Shown piece by piece: positions 1 through 5,086 of a DNA stretch of 5,140 nucleotides (the first letter of the stretch is position 1; every line of letters starts with the position of its first letter). A program made the translations under genes and the position numbers. Under the pieces are notes generated by a model. The model ran no database searches, was not told where the DNA came from, and saw only the letters and a program-made list of their open reading frames with translations. Source of the stretch: Bacteroidota bacterium (GTDB lineage Bacteria; Bacteroidota; Bacteroidia; Chitinophagales; Chitinophagaceae); assembly GCA_023422565.1 (NCBI GenBank), contig JAFAGR010000034.1, forward strand, positions 1 through 5,140, read 5' to 3'.

Positions 1-30
1 ATTATAAAAGTTTTCCGGACAACAATGATT

Positions 31-186
31 AAAAATTAAGAATTCAAAATGCCTGTACCCTGTGTCTTGTACCCTGCAGCTGGATTGTTTCACGCAAAGA
101 GGCAAAGAAAACAAAGGCGCAAAGAATTCAAAAGTAAAAATTCAAAATGCATGTGGCCTGTACCTTGTACCCTGCAGCTGGATTGT
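31..186 (+). repeat. Composite intergenic repeat, first cluster (F-G-K-F-G)
   Basis: Two runs of degenerate 7-base units surround one CGCAAAG-rich element. Units keep an exact 7-base phase from 37 to 85 (TCAAAAT at 44, GCCTGTA at 51, CCCTGTG at 58, CCCTGCA at 72) and again from 128 to 183 (TCAAAAG at 128, GCATGTG at 149, GCCTGTA at 156, CCCTGCA at 170). The K element lies at 84-124 and contains TTTCACGCAAAG and AAAGGCGCAAAG. A 22-base stretch at 67-88 recurs exactly at 165-186, so the two copies are 98 bases apart. The cluster lies just downstream of the ClC gene's stop codon. It is non-coding by appearance, because 7-base units cannot keep a reading frame with a constant peptide. Bases 1-30 show nothing recognisable. 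Confidence 0.85.
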
Positions 187-211
187 GCTCCCTGAAGCCA
201 CAATGCCTGCT

Positions 212-1594
212 CTATTTCTCCCGGGAGCTTACACCTGAAACTTGCTGAACCTCACTGCCGTGAATCTCGCGGATATAATCCATTTTAAGGTGATCATAAA
301 AGGAATGGCGACTAACCAGATATGCAATGAGGTTTGAAAACAATGCGGTGAGCATTATGTAAAGGATCACGTTGTGGCTGTTCGTCATTTCCAGCACGAG
401 TATCGAGGAGGTAAAGGGGCTACGCGTTATACCGGTTAAAAAACCCGCCATACCGCACAGGATCACCAGGTTCGTTTCGGTATCTGACAGCTGGAACCAA
501 CCTGAGAATACCGAACCAATACTTGCACCGGCACTCAGCGAGGGCGCAAAGATGCCGCCGGACGCACCCGTTGAAAATGAGGTGATGGAGCCGAATATTC
601 TTAAAAGGGGCAGGTACCACTCCGAATGTTTCTCCCCGGTGAACAATGTATCTACCATTATTTCTTTTCCCGAGCCAAGTATTCTTCCGTCTACAAAAAC
701 AGCAAGGGCAGCAATCGCCAGTCCGCAGAGCGCGGCATACAGTATATGTTGAAAATTATTCTTCAGGCTCTTTTTTAGTTTCAATAAAGTGAGTGCAATA
801 CTTCCCATGCCGCTTCCTGCGAGCCCGGCAAGGATGGAAATAGGAATCGTAATTAAAATGATCCAGGCAGGTAGTACGCTTAAATCTGGGTAACCGAGAT
901 ACAGGTAGGGGCCAAGGAAATAAAGTGCGGTAAGTCCGGCAATGATCACACCGCTTAAAAGTGCGGATTTAAAAAAGCTGAAGTGGGTTTTGGTGAGTTC
1001 TTCAATCGCAAATACTATTCCTCCCAGGGGCGTGTTGAAGGCTGCGGCAAGTCCTGCTGCTCCGCCCGTCACGATCATGTTTCTCCTTGATATTTTAGGA
1101 TACCAATCCGGAAGAAGATCATTTATTTTTTTAAAGATAGATGCGCAGATCTGGATCGTTGGGCCTTCACGGCCAATGATGCCGCCACCAAAAACCATTA
1201 CGAGGCTGGAAACAACCTTAAGCAAAATTATTTTCAGATTAAGAAGGGCGTTGACCATATAAGCATGTTTCGGGTTACTGAGCTCGATCGCGGCGGTTAC
1301 TTGTGGTATTCCGCTTCCCCTGGCATACGGCGCAAACCGGGCAACCAGCCACCAGGCCAACACGAAGCTTAGCGGTGTGATGATAAAAAACAACCAGTTT
1401 GTTTGGAGGAAAATGTGGCGACCCGCCATTTCTGCCCATGCAAAAAGCTTTGCGTAGAATACAGAGACTACACCACACAACGCGGCGCCTGCCCAAAAGG
1501 GAACTGCGTTGAGAAGATTCTTTTTAAGATTTTCGTTGGTGATTAAATCAAACTTCGCTTTTAGAAGCCGCCGTAGATTTTTGGGAAAGGTCAT
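212..1594 (-). CDS. ClC-family chloride/proton antiporter (voltage-gated chloride channel family protein)
   Basis: An inner-membrane transporter of the ClC family, 460 residues from the ATG at 1594, close to the roughly 470 residues of E. coli ClcA. It has hydrophobic helices throughout and no C-terminal CBS domains. Signature motifs are present in order (ATG numbering): GSGIPQ at 93-98, GREGPTIQ at 141-148, AAAFNTPLGGIVFAIEEL around 183-200, GGIFAPSLSAGA at 346-357, and a helix-R tyrosine in SFYDHL (about 433). The gating glutamate (ClcA E148) is Glu143 and the inner proton glutamate (E203) is about Glu199. Both are kept, so from family knowledge the protein should exchange about two chloride ions for one proton rather than act as a passive channel. 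In E. coli such proteins help with extreme acid stress; the role here is inferred. An in-frame TTG lies two codons upstream (1600), but the ATG is the more likely start. No clear Shine-Dalgarno is seen. Repeat DNA begins only about 20 bases upstream of the start. Confidence 0.93.
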   Translation of the reverse strand: MTFPKNLRRLLKAKFDLITNENLKKNLLNAVPFWAGAALCGVVSVFYAKLFAWAEMAGRHIFLQTNWLFFIITPLSFVLAWWLVARFAPYARGSGIPQVTAAIELSNPKHAYMVNALLNLKIILLKVVSSLVMVFGGGIIGREGPTIQICASIFKKINDLLPDWYPKISRRNMIVTGGAAGLAAAFNTPLGGIVFAIEELTKTHFSFFKSALLSGVIIAGLTALYFLGPYLYLGYPDLSVLPAWIILITIPISILAGLAGSGMGSIALTLLKLKKSLKNNFQHILYAALCGLAIAALAVFVDGRILGSGKEIMVDTLFTGEKHSEWYLPLLRIFGSITSFSTGASGGIFAPSLSAGASIGSVFSGWFQLSDTETNLVILCGMAGFLTGITRSPFTSSILVLEMTNSHNVILYIMLTALFSNLIAYLVSRHSFYDHLKMDYIREIHGSEVQQVSGVSSREK

Positions 1595-1615
1595 TTTCAA
1601 AATTAACCATCTTCA

Positions 1616-1757
1616 GTTTCACATAAAGGCGCAAAGAATTCAAAAGTCAAAAGTGAAAAGTCAAAACATCAAAACCCAAGGCGCAAGCTATAGTCAAAAA
1701 GTCGAAAGTCAAAATTCAAAAGCCCTGTGGCTTGTAGCTTGTGCCCTGTAGCTCCCA
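1616..1757 (+). repeat. Composite intergenic repeat, second cluster part 1 (short K, F, F-G)
   Basis: A shortened K element at 1616-1636 keeps the ends GTTTCAC and AAAGGCGCAAAG but lacks about 20 internal bases present in the full copies. It is followed by four perfect-phase 7-base units at 1640-1667 (TCAAAAG, TCAAAAG, TGAAAAG, TCAAAAC), a less regular patch, then eight phased units at 1702-1757 that pass from TCAAAA-type into CCTGT/CTTGT-type (CCCTGTG at 1723, GCTTGTA at 1730, GCTTGTG at 1737, CCCTGTA at 1744). The cluster sits directly upstream of the minus-strand ClC gene and therefore covers the place where that gene's promoter would be expected. Confidence 0.85.
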
Positions 1758-1919
1758 TTGTTTAACGCAAAGAAACAAAGAAAGCAAAGGCGCAAAGGAT
1801 TCAAAAGTCAAAATTCAAGAATAAAAATTCAAAAACCTGAAGCTTAAGGCTAGCCGCCTGAAGCTATCTCATATCTCCCATCACCCGCCTTGAACCCTGA
1901 GACCTGGAGCCTTGCCGCT
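1757..1919 (+). repeat. Composite intergenic repeat, second cluster part 2 (K, then 17-unit heptamer array)
   Basis: A full-length K element at 1757-1797 is the same length (41 nt) as the copy at 84-124 and differs from it at 4 positions by hand alignment. Directly after it, 7-base units run without a phase break from 1801 to 1919, 17 units in all. The first five are TCAAAAG-like, then CCTGAAG at 1836 and 1857, then more diverged units such as GAACCCT, GAGACCT and GGAGCCT (1892-1912). This is the longest unbroken array in the window. It ends three bases before the candidate promoter of the downstream gene. Confidence 0.85.
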
Positions 1920-1922
1920 GAT

Positions 1923-1954
1923 TTTGTATTGTTCACGTTCTTTCAATATTTTTA
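1923..1954 (+). promoter_or_regulatory. Candidate Bacteroidota-type promoter of the TonB-domain gene
   Basis: TTTG at 1923-1926 is followed after exactly 20 bases by TATTTTTA at 1947-1954, which matches the Bacteroidota -7 pattern TAnnTTTG at all fixed positions except the last. Transcription would start near 1960, giving a leader of only about 12 bases before the ATG at 1972. This is a pattern match by eye only. Confidence 0.4.
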
Positions 1955-1971
1955 ATTGAAATGAAGAAGAG

Positions 1972-2451
1972 ATGAAGATCTGCTGTTTTTTCATTGCCAT
2001 ATTTCTTGTTATTCAAATTGCTCCTGTTAATGCACAGAATATCGAATACGATACTGTGAACAAGGAACTGAATTTAAGAGCGTTTGTTAACGGCGCTATG
2101 GTGCATCACAATTTGGTTAATAAAAAGCCTGAGTACCCGGGTGGTAAAACAGCGTGGCATAATTTTCTTCGATCCAACATCAATATCGCGGTTCCCTTTA
2201 CCAACAAAGCCTTACCGGGAAGGTATGAAGTGCTGATCCGGTTCATTGTTGGTGCAGATGGAAAAGTTACAAGTGCAGGGGCTAAAACAAACCGGGGGTA
2301 CGGGCTGGAAGCGGAAGTGATTCGCTGCATTAATAAAAGCGGTACATGGTCGCCTGCGGAAACTAAGGACGGTCAGAAAGTAGCGGTCACCTTAAGAACG
2401 ATGGTGATATTCAATGTTGAGCGCAACAATGTAACTGTAAGCTTCCCCTAA
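1972..2451 (+). CDS. Secreted stand-alone TonB C-terminal-domain protein
   Basis: A 159-residue periplasmic protein. Residues 1-21 form a signal peptide (hydrophobic core 5-16, likely cleavage VNA|QN after residue 21). No lipobox is seen and no second membrane segment, so the mature protein is probably soluble. Residues about 53-150 match the Bacteroidota form of the TonB C-terminal domain: PEYPGG at 53-58, WHNFL at 62-66, PGRYEVLIRFIVGADGKV at 82-99, then EAEVIRCINKSGTWSPA at 113-129 and KVAVTLRTMVIF at 136-147. True TonB proteins have an N-terminal membrane anchor and a Pro/Lys-rich linker, and both are missing here, so it is unlikely to transduce energy as TonB does. Stand-alone copies are common in Bacteroidota; their partners are mostly unknown. 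The ATG at 1972 is preceded by a purine-rich GAAGAAGAG that could help ribosome binding. Confidence 0.82.
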   Translation: MKICCFFIAIFLVIQIAPVNAQNIEYDTVNKELNLRAFVNGAMVHHNLVNKKPEYPGGKTAWHNFLRSNINIAVPFTNKALPGRYEVLIRFIVGADGKVTSAGAKTNRGYGLEAEVIRCINKSGTWSPAETKDGQKVAVTLRTMVIFNVERNNVTVSFP

Positions 2452-2476
2452 CCCGTTTCCAATTGCAAAACGGGTT
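2450..2476 (+). terminator. Terminator-like hairpin overlapping the stop codon
   Basis: A perfect 9-bp stem AACCCGTTT (2450-2458) / AAACGGGTT (2468-2476) encloses a 9-base loop. It is followed by a T-rich but interrupted tail (ATTATTTCCTTCTT). The stem begins inside the TAA stop codon (2449-2451) of the TonB-domain gene. The position fits a rho-independent terminator, although the tail is not a clean T run. Confidence 0.6.
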
Positions 2477-2649
2477 GATCATTATTTCCTTCTTAAAGTG
2501 AACCAATACGCTTTACCAAAATTTTATCATTTGGAATTTTGAAAGAGATAGAACGAAATCTATTTTAATGTCCTGTTTCGTTTATACTTTCCGTTAGTTT
2601 ATACCTCTGGGGCTGTGAGAATGCTGTTTAATTAATAAAACACATCATC

Positions 2650-4149
2650 ATGAAGCTTTGCCTTTCCATCCTTCTGCTCGCAACTTTTGCTGCGGCTTGT
2701 AATTCTACTGACAAGAAATCCATGCCCGGCAGCGTGGAAGATCGCTTTGTAAATCCGCCGATAGCGGGAGTGGTAAAGCCTTTTGAAAATTACAAGGTGC
2801 AGGCGGAAAGCGGCGATACACTGTATCATCATTCGGGAAGCATGTTGTTGTTTCAGCCTAATGCCTTTTTAGATAAGGAGGGCAAAGTAGTGAAGGGTGA
2901 GGTGGATATAAAGTACCGTGAGTTCAACAGGCCGATAGATTTTTACCTGAATGGCATCTCGATGAATTACGATTCTTCCGGTACCGGGTATACATTGGAA
3001 AGCTCGGGCATGTGCGAGATATTGGCATATCAAAATGGTGAGCCTGTATTTGTAAATCCCGACAGCAAACCAGAAATTATTCTTTCAAGTTCTACTGATG
3101 CTCCGGGCCATAACATTTATTACCTGGATACGGTGAAGCGCAACTGGGTGTATGAAGAGCCTAGTGAAGTAGTTGCGGTAAATAGTACAACTAATGCATC
3201 GGCCGCCCCGGCAGCACTCGCACCAGCTCCCATTCCGCCGGTAATGCCCGGAAAAGCGGAAGGGGATATGCCAGTGATCCGAATAGTAATAGACACTGCA
3301 TCCTTTAAAGAGCTGATGGCTTACGACAATCTTAAGTTTCAGATCGATGAAAAGGAGAAGAATTTTAAAGAAGCAGATGCCAATGAGGAATGGAGTGATG
3401 TGGAGTTGCAAAGAGAAGGCAGCAGAGGACTTTATAGAATCAAATTCACCAACGCAAAAAGAACGGTTACCTATGCAGCGCGGCCGGTGCTAGAAGGTGC
3501 AGACTATAACAAGGCTTTGAAACAATTTGAAAAGAACAATGCACGGTATAAGAAAGATATGGCTGCAAGGCTAGAACAGCAGGATCGCGATAGGAAGCAA
3601 TACATGAAGGACACGCTGCGAAACCTGCAGATGGCTCAAGAGAACGCACGGATTGCGCGCCTTAGTCTTTTAGCGGAAGCGCACAATCGAAAAGTGGATA
3701 GTTTGGACTCAGCAATTGTTAGGGAGGAAAGAGAAAGGAAACTCATGAAAGAAGCTGCCGAAGATAATGCGCGTTTATATCGCGGTTTTTCGATTACGAG
3801 ATTTGGAATACATAACTGTGATATTCCCTTGCAACCTGATTATCTCCCAATAACATTGAATTTTTTAGATGGTTCCGGCCAACCCTTGCAGGTTTCCAAT
3901 GTTGCGGTGGTTTATTCTGATATTAATAGCCTGGTACAGTTTGGTGATAACAAAATTCGCCTCAAAAAAAATGGGGAGGTAATGATATTCGGGAAGGTTG
4001 ATGGCCGTTTCGCGTATGTTGATTATGATGCGTTCAGGAATGTAGATAAGCCCGAGGGAGCAACATCAGTAAACCTGCCGGTGAAAGTTGTGGAAGAAAA
4101 AGATAATAATTACGAATACATTGCGGCGATAGCATCGGGGAGATCGTAA
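2650..4149 (+). CDS. Bacteroidota lipoprotein with two beta-rich domains and a central coiled coil, function unknown
   Basis: A 499-residue exported lipoprotein. Residues 1-16 are a type II signal peptide ending AAA|C with Cys17 as the likely lipidated residue; the -3 Ala is a slightly weak lipobox. Residues about 40-165 form a beta-rich domain (GDTLYHHSGSMLLFQPNAF at 55-73, then GEVDIKYREF at 83-92, GISMNYDSSG at 102-111, ESSGMCEILAYQNGEPV at 117-133). It resembles ZU5-like or surface beta-sandwich domains seen in many Bacteroidota lipoproteins. A linker rich in Ala and Pro spans about 172-202. A highly charged helical stretch of about 285-375 is probably a coiled coil. The C-terminal domain, about 379-499, begins with FSITRFGIHNCDIP. 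I recognise the architecture from the phylum but know no assigned function. The ATG has an AT-rich leader (AATTAATAAAACAC) with no Shine-Dalgarno, and no convincing promoter was found in the 2477-2649 spacer. The gene stands alone, with a terminator before it and repeats after it. Confidence 0.85.
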   Translation: MKLCLSILLLATFAAACNSTDKKSMPGSVEDRFVNPPIAGVVKPFENYKVQAESGDTLYHHSGSMLLFQPNAFLDKEGKVVKGEVDIKYREFNRPIDFYLNGISMNYDSSGTGYTLESSGMCEILAYQNGEPVFVNPDSKPEIILSSSTDAPGHNIYYLDTVKRNWVYEEPSEVVAVNSTTNASAAPAALAPAPIPPVMPGKAEGDMPVIRIVIDTASFKELMAYDNLKFQIDEKEKNFKEADANEEWSDVELQREGSRGLYRIKFTNAKRTVTYAARPVLEGADYNKALKQFEKNNARYKKDMAARLEQQDRDRKQYMKDTLRNLQMAQENARIARLSLLAEAHNRKVDSLDSAIVREERERKLMKEAAEDNARLYRGFSITRFGIHNCDIPLQPDYLPITLNFLDGSGQPLQVSNVAVVYSDINSLVQFGDNKIRLKKNGEVMIFGKVDGRFAYVDYDAFRNVDKPEGATSVNLPVKVVEEKDNNYEYIAAIASGRS

Positions 4150-4155
4150 GAATGG

Positions 4156-4197
4156 GTTGATAGTTGGTAGTTGATAGTTTGTTGTTGATAGCTTGGA
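4156..4197 (+). repeat. GTTGATA-type heptamer array (L)
   Basis: Six phased 7-base units begin seven bases after the lipoprotein stop codon: GTTGATA at 4156, 4170 and 4184, GTTGGTA at 4163, GTTTGTT at 4177 and GCTTGGA at 4191. Read on the minus strand the unit is TATCAAC, so it resembles the CA-rich array at 4450-4533 in inverted orientation. Confidence 0.8.
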
Positions 4198-4222
4198 TGG
4201 GATATATTTCCTCCAAAGCCTT

Positions 4223-4304
4223 GCTGTTTCAAGCAAAGAGGTCAAAAGTAAAAAGTAAAAATTCAAAAAGCCTGGGGCTTATACTTTGTTCCTACAGCCC
4301 TATT
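4223..4304 (+). repeat. Composite intergenic repeat, third cluster unit 1 (short K, F-G)
   Basis: A truncated K element (CTGTTTCAAGCAAAGAG, from 4224) leads into nine phased 7-base units from 4242 to 4304: TCAAAAG, TAAAAAG, TAAAAAT, TCAAAAA, then GCCTGGG, GCTTATA and three more diverged units. The change from A-rich to CCTG-type units happens without loss of phase. Confidence 0.8.
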
Positions 4305-4408
4305 GTTTCACGCAAAGGAACAAAGAAGGCGAAGAGGCAAATAATCAAAAAGTCAAAAGTAAAAATTCAAAAAGCATGTCGCCTGTGCCTTGCACCCTAC
4401 AGCTTGAT
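4302..4408 (+). repeat. Composite intergenic repeat, third cluster unit 2 (K, F-G)
   Basis: A K element of about 40 nt at 4302-4341 begins ATTGTTTCACGCAAAG. It is followed by phased units from 4353 to 4408: TCAAAAG, TAAAAAT, TCAAAAA, GCATGTC, GCCTGTG, CCTTGCA, CCCTACA, GCTTGAT. This is unit-for-unit the same series as at 128-183, about 4.2 kb away. The next K element starts 105 bases after this one. Confidence 0.85.
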
Positions 4409-4446
4409 TGTTTCACGCAAAGGAACAAAGAAAGCAAAGGCGCAAG
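4407..4446 (+). repeat. CGCAAAG-rich element (K), last copy
   Basis: A near full-length K element that starts ATTGTTTCACGCAAAG and ends AAAGGCGCAAG. It is not followed by the A-rich units seen after the other full copies but by the CA-rich array at 4450. Confidence 0.85.
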
Positions 4447-4449
4447 TCT

Positions 4450-4533
4450 CACTACTCATAACCCACTACTCACCACCCATAACCCACTACTCACCACCCA
4501 TCACCCATAACCCAAAACCCAAACCCCACCACC
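4450..4533 (+). repeat. CANNACC-type heptamer array (C)
   Basis: Twelve consecutive 7-base units stay in perfect phase for 84 bases, each beginning CA and most ending ACC or ACT (CACTACT, CATAACC, CACCACC, CATCACC). A higher-order 21-base period is visible: 4464-4484 and 4485-4505 are identical except at one base. The plus strand is almost free of G, so the two strands differ strongly in composition. Plus-strand reading frames through it are artefacts of the repeat. Confidence 0.9.
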
Positions 4534-4695
4534 AAGATCCGCATTTTCTGCAAACGGGGGTTTTGATTTTAGTATTTGTTTAATAGCTTTTGCCTTTTAG
4601 CATACCTGCTAATTAGTTTTCGCAAACCTGGTGGAAAGCGTTCGACCGATTTAACTGAAATCCCGCAATAATCTGGATCAGCGCGCAGGAAGTAA
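4534..4695. other. Intergenic spacer with no recognised feature
   Basis: This stretch has no heptamer units and no gene I can support. A minus-strand frame ending at 4569 is open into the next gene, but its start would lie inside that gene's signal-peptide region and its product matches nothing I know. Short runs such as GGGGGTTTTGATTTT at 4556-4570 could close a long-looped hairpin with AAACCCC at 4521-4527, but this is too weak to call a terminator. Confidence 0.4.
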
Positions 4696-4727
4696 TTAGC
4701 AAAGCGCCTGCACCGATAATACTTTTG
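4696..4727 (+). promoter_or_regulatory. Candidate Bacteroidota-type promoter of the small membrane-protein gene
   Basis: TACTTTTG at 4720-4727 is an exact match to the Bacteroidota -7 pattern TAnnTTTG. TTAG at 4696-4699, three of four bases of the -33 TTTG element, lies exactly 20 bases upstream. Transcription would begin near 4733, so the leader before the ATG at 4742 would be under 10 bases. The match is by eye only. Confidence 0.45.
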
Positions 4728-4741
4728 GGTAAAACTTTCCA

Positions 4742-5086
4742 ATGATGAAAAGGATGCTTGTTTTACTGGTGTTGCTATACGCGCAAGGATCAAGTGCAAT
4801 GGAGGTTTTATTTCCAATCAATACCGATACATCTATCGTTTTGACCTCCGTTGAAGACACTTCCTATCTCAAACTTCGCGAGAAGGCACGCAGCTGCATC
4901 AAGTCGGCGGGCTGGAGCGTTGGTGCCGGGGTTGCCGTATTCGGTGCAGGGCTTGGATTAAAGGACCTTGAACGGGAAAGAGCTCAACCGGATATAGTGG
5001 GGCAGAAAGGAAGAAACGTTTTGGGCGATGCGCTGTTAGTGATTGGAGGAATATTACTTATCGGGGCCGTGGTTTTTTTTATTTGA
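4742..5086 (+). CDS. Small exported protein with two glycine-rich hydrophobic segments, function unknown
   Basis: A 114-residue protein. Residues 1-19 look like a signal peptide (MMKRM, a Leu-rich core, then GSSA with cleavage after Ala19). A polar stretch of about 20-53 follows. Next come a glycine-rich hydrophobic segment at about 56-73 (AGWSVGAGVAVFGAGLGL), a charged loop at 74-92 (KDLERERAQPD), and a hydrophobic C-terminus at 93-114. Bacteroidota encode many small proteins of this general plan (signal peptide plus two Gly-rich hydrophobic stretches) with no assigned role, and I cannot name a family. The start could be Met1, Met2 (4745) or Met5 (4754); no Shine-Dalgarno decides between them. 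The stop codon follows a run of eight T at 5073-5080, immediately after the last hydrophobic segment. The gene stands alone, with its own candidate promoter. Confidence 0.65.
   Translation: MMKRMLVLLVLLYAQGSSAMEVLFPINTDTSIVLTSVEDTSYLKLREKARSCIKSAGWSVGAGVAVFGAGLGLKDLERERAQPDIVGQKGRNVLGDALLVIGGILLIGAVVFFI

Noticed and set aside
31..186. CRISPR-like array, suggested by regularly spaced repeats
   Set aside because: The repeats are tandem and degenerate with no unique spacers of constant length, and no cas gene is present.
219..228. Palindrome CTCCCGGGAG near the ClC stop codon
   Set aside because: It lies inside the coding sequence with no loop and no T run after it on the minus strand.
1509..1751. 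Plus-strand frame of 80 codons spanning the ClC gene start and the repeats
   Set aside because: It is antisense to a well-supported gene at one end and repeat-derived at the other.
2576..2609. Promoter for the lipoprotein gene (TTCG at 2577-2580 and TACCTCTG at 2602-2609)
   Set aside because: Both boxes carry a mismatch and the spacing is 21, so the match is not better than expected by chance in AT-rich DNA.
4521..4570. Terminator formed by AAACCCC (4521-4527) and GGGGTTT (4557-4563) with a T-rich tail
   Set aside because: The loop would be about 29 bases, the left arm is part of the CA-rich repeat array, and the site is about 370 bases past the nearest upstream gene.
4164..4583. Plus-strand open reading frame of 139 codons across the third repeat cluster, plus an overlapping shorter one
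   Set aside because: It runs through the 7-base repeat arrays. Its product has repeated Lys/Ser and His/Pro/Thr stretches that simply translate the repeats, and there is no domain or plausible start signal.
4569..4817. Minus-strand frame of 82 codons overlapping the start of the small membrane-protein gene
   Set aside because: Its N-terminus is antisense to a good signal peptide and its first part covers the candidate promoter of that gene. The basic C-terminal part (RKLISRYAKRQKLLNKY) is mildly protein-like, so a decayed gene cannot be excluded, but nothing supports it.
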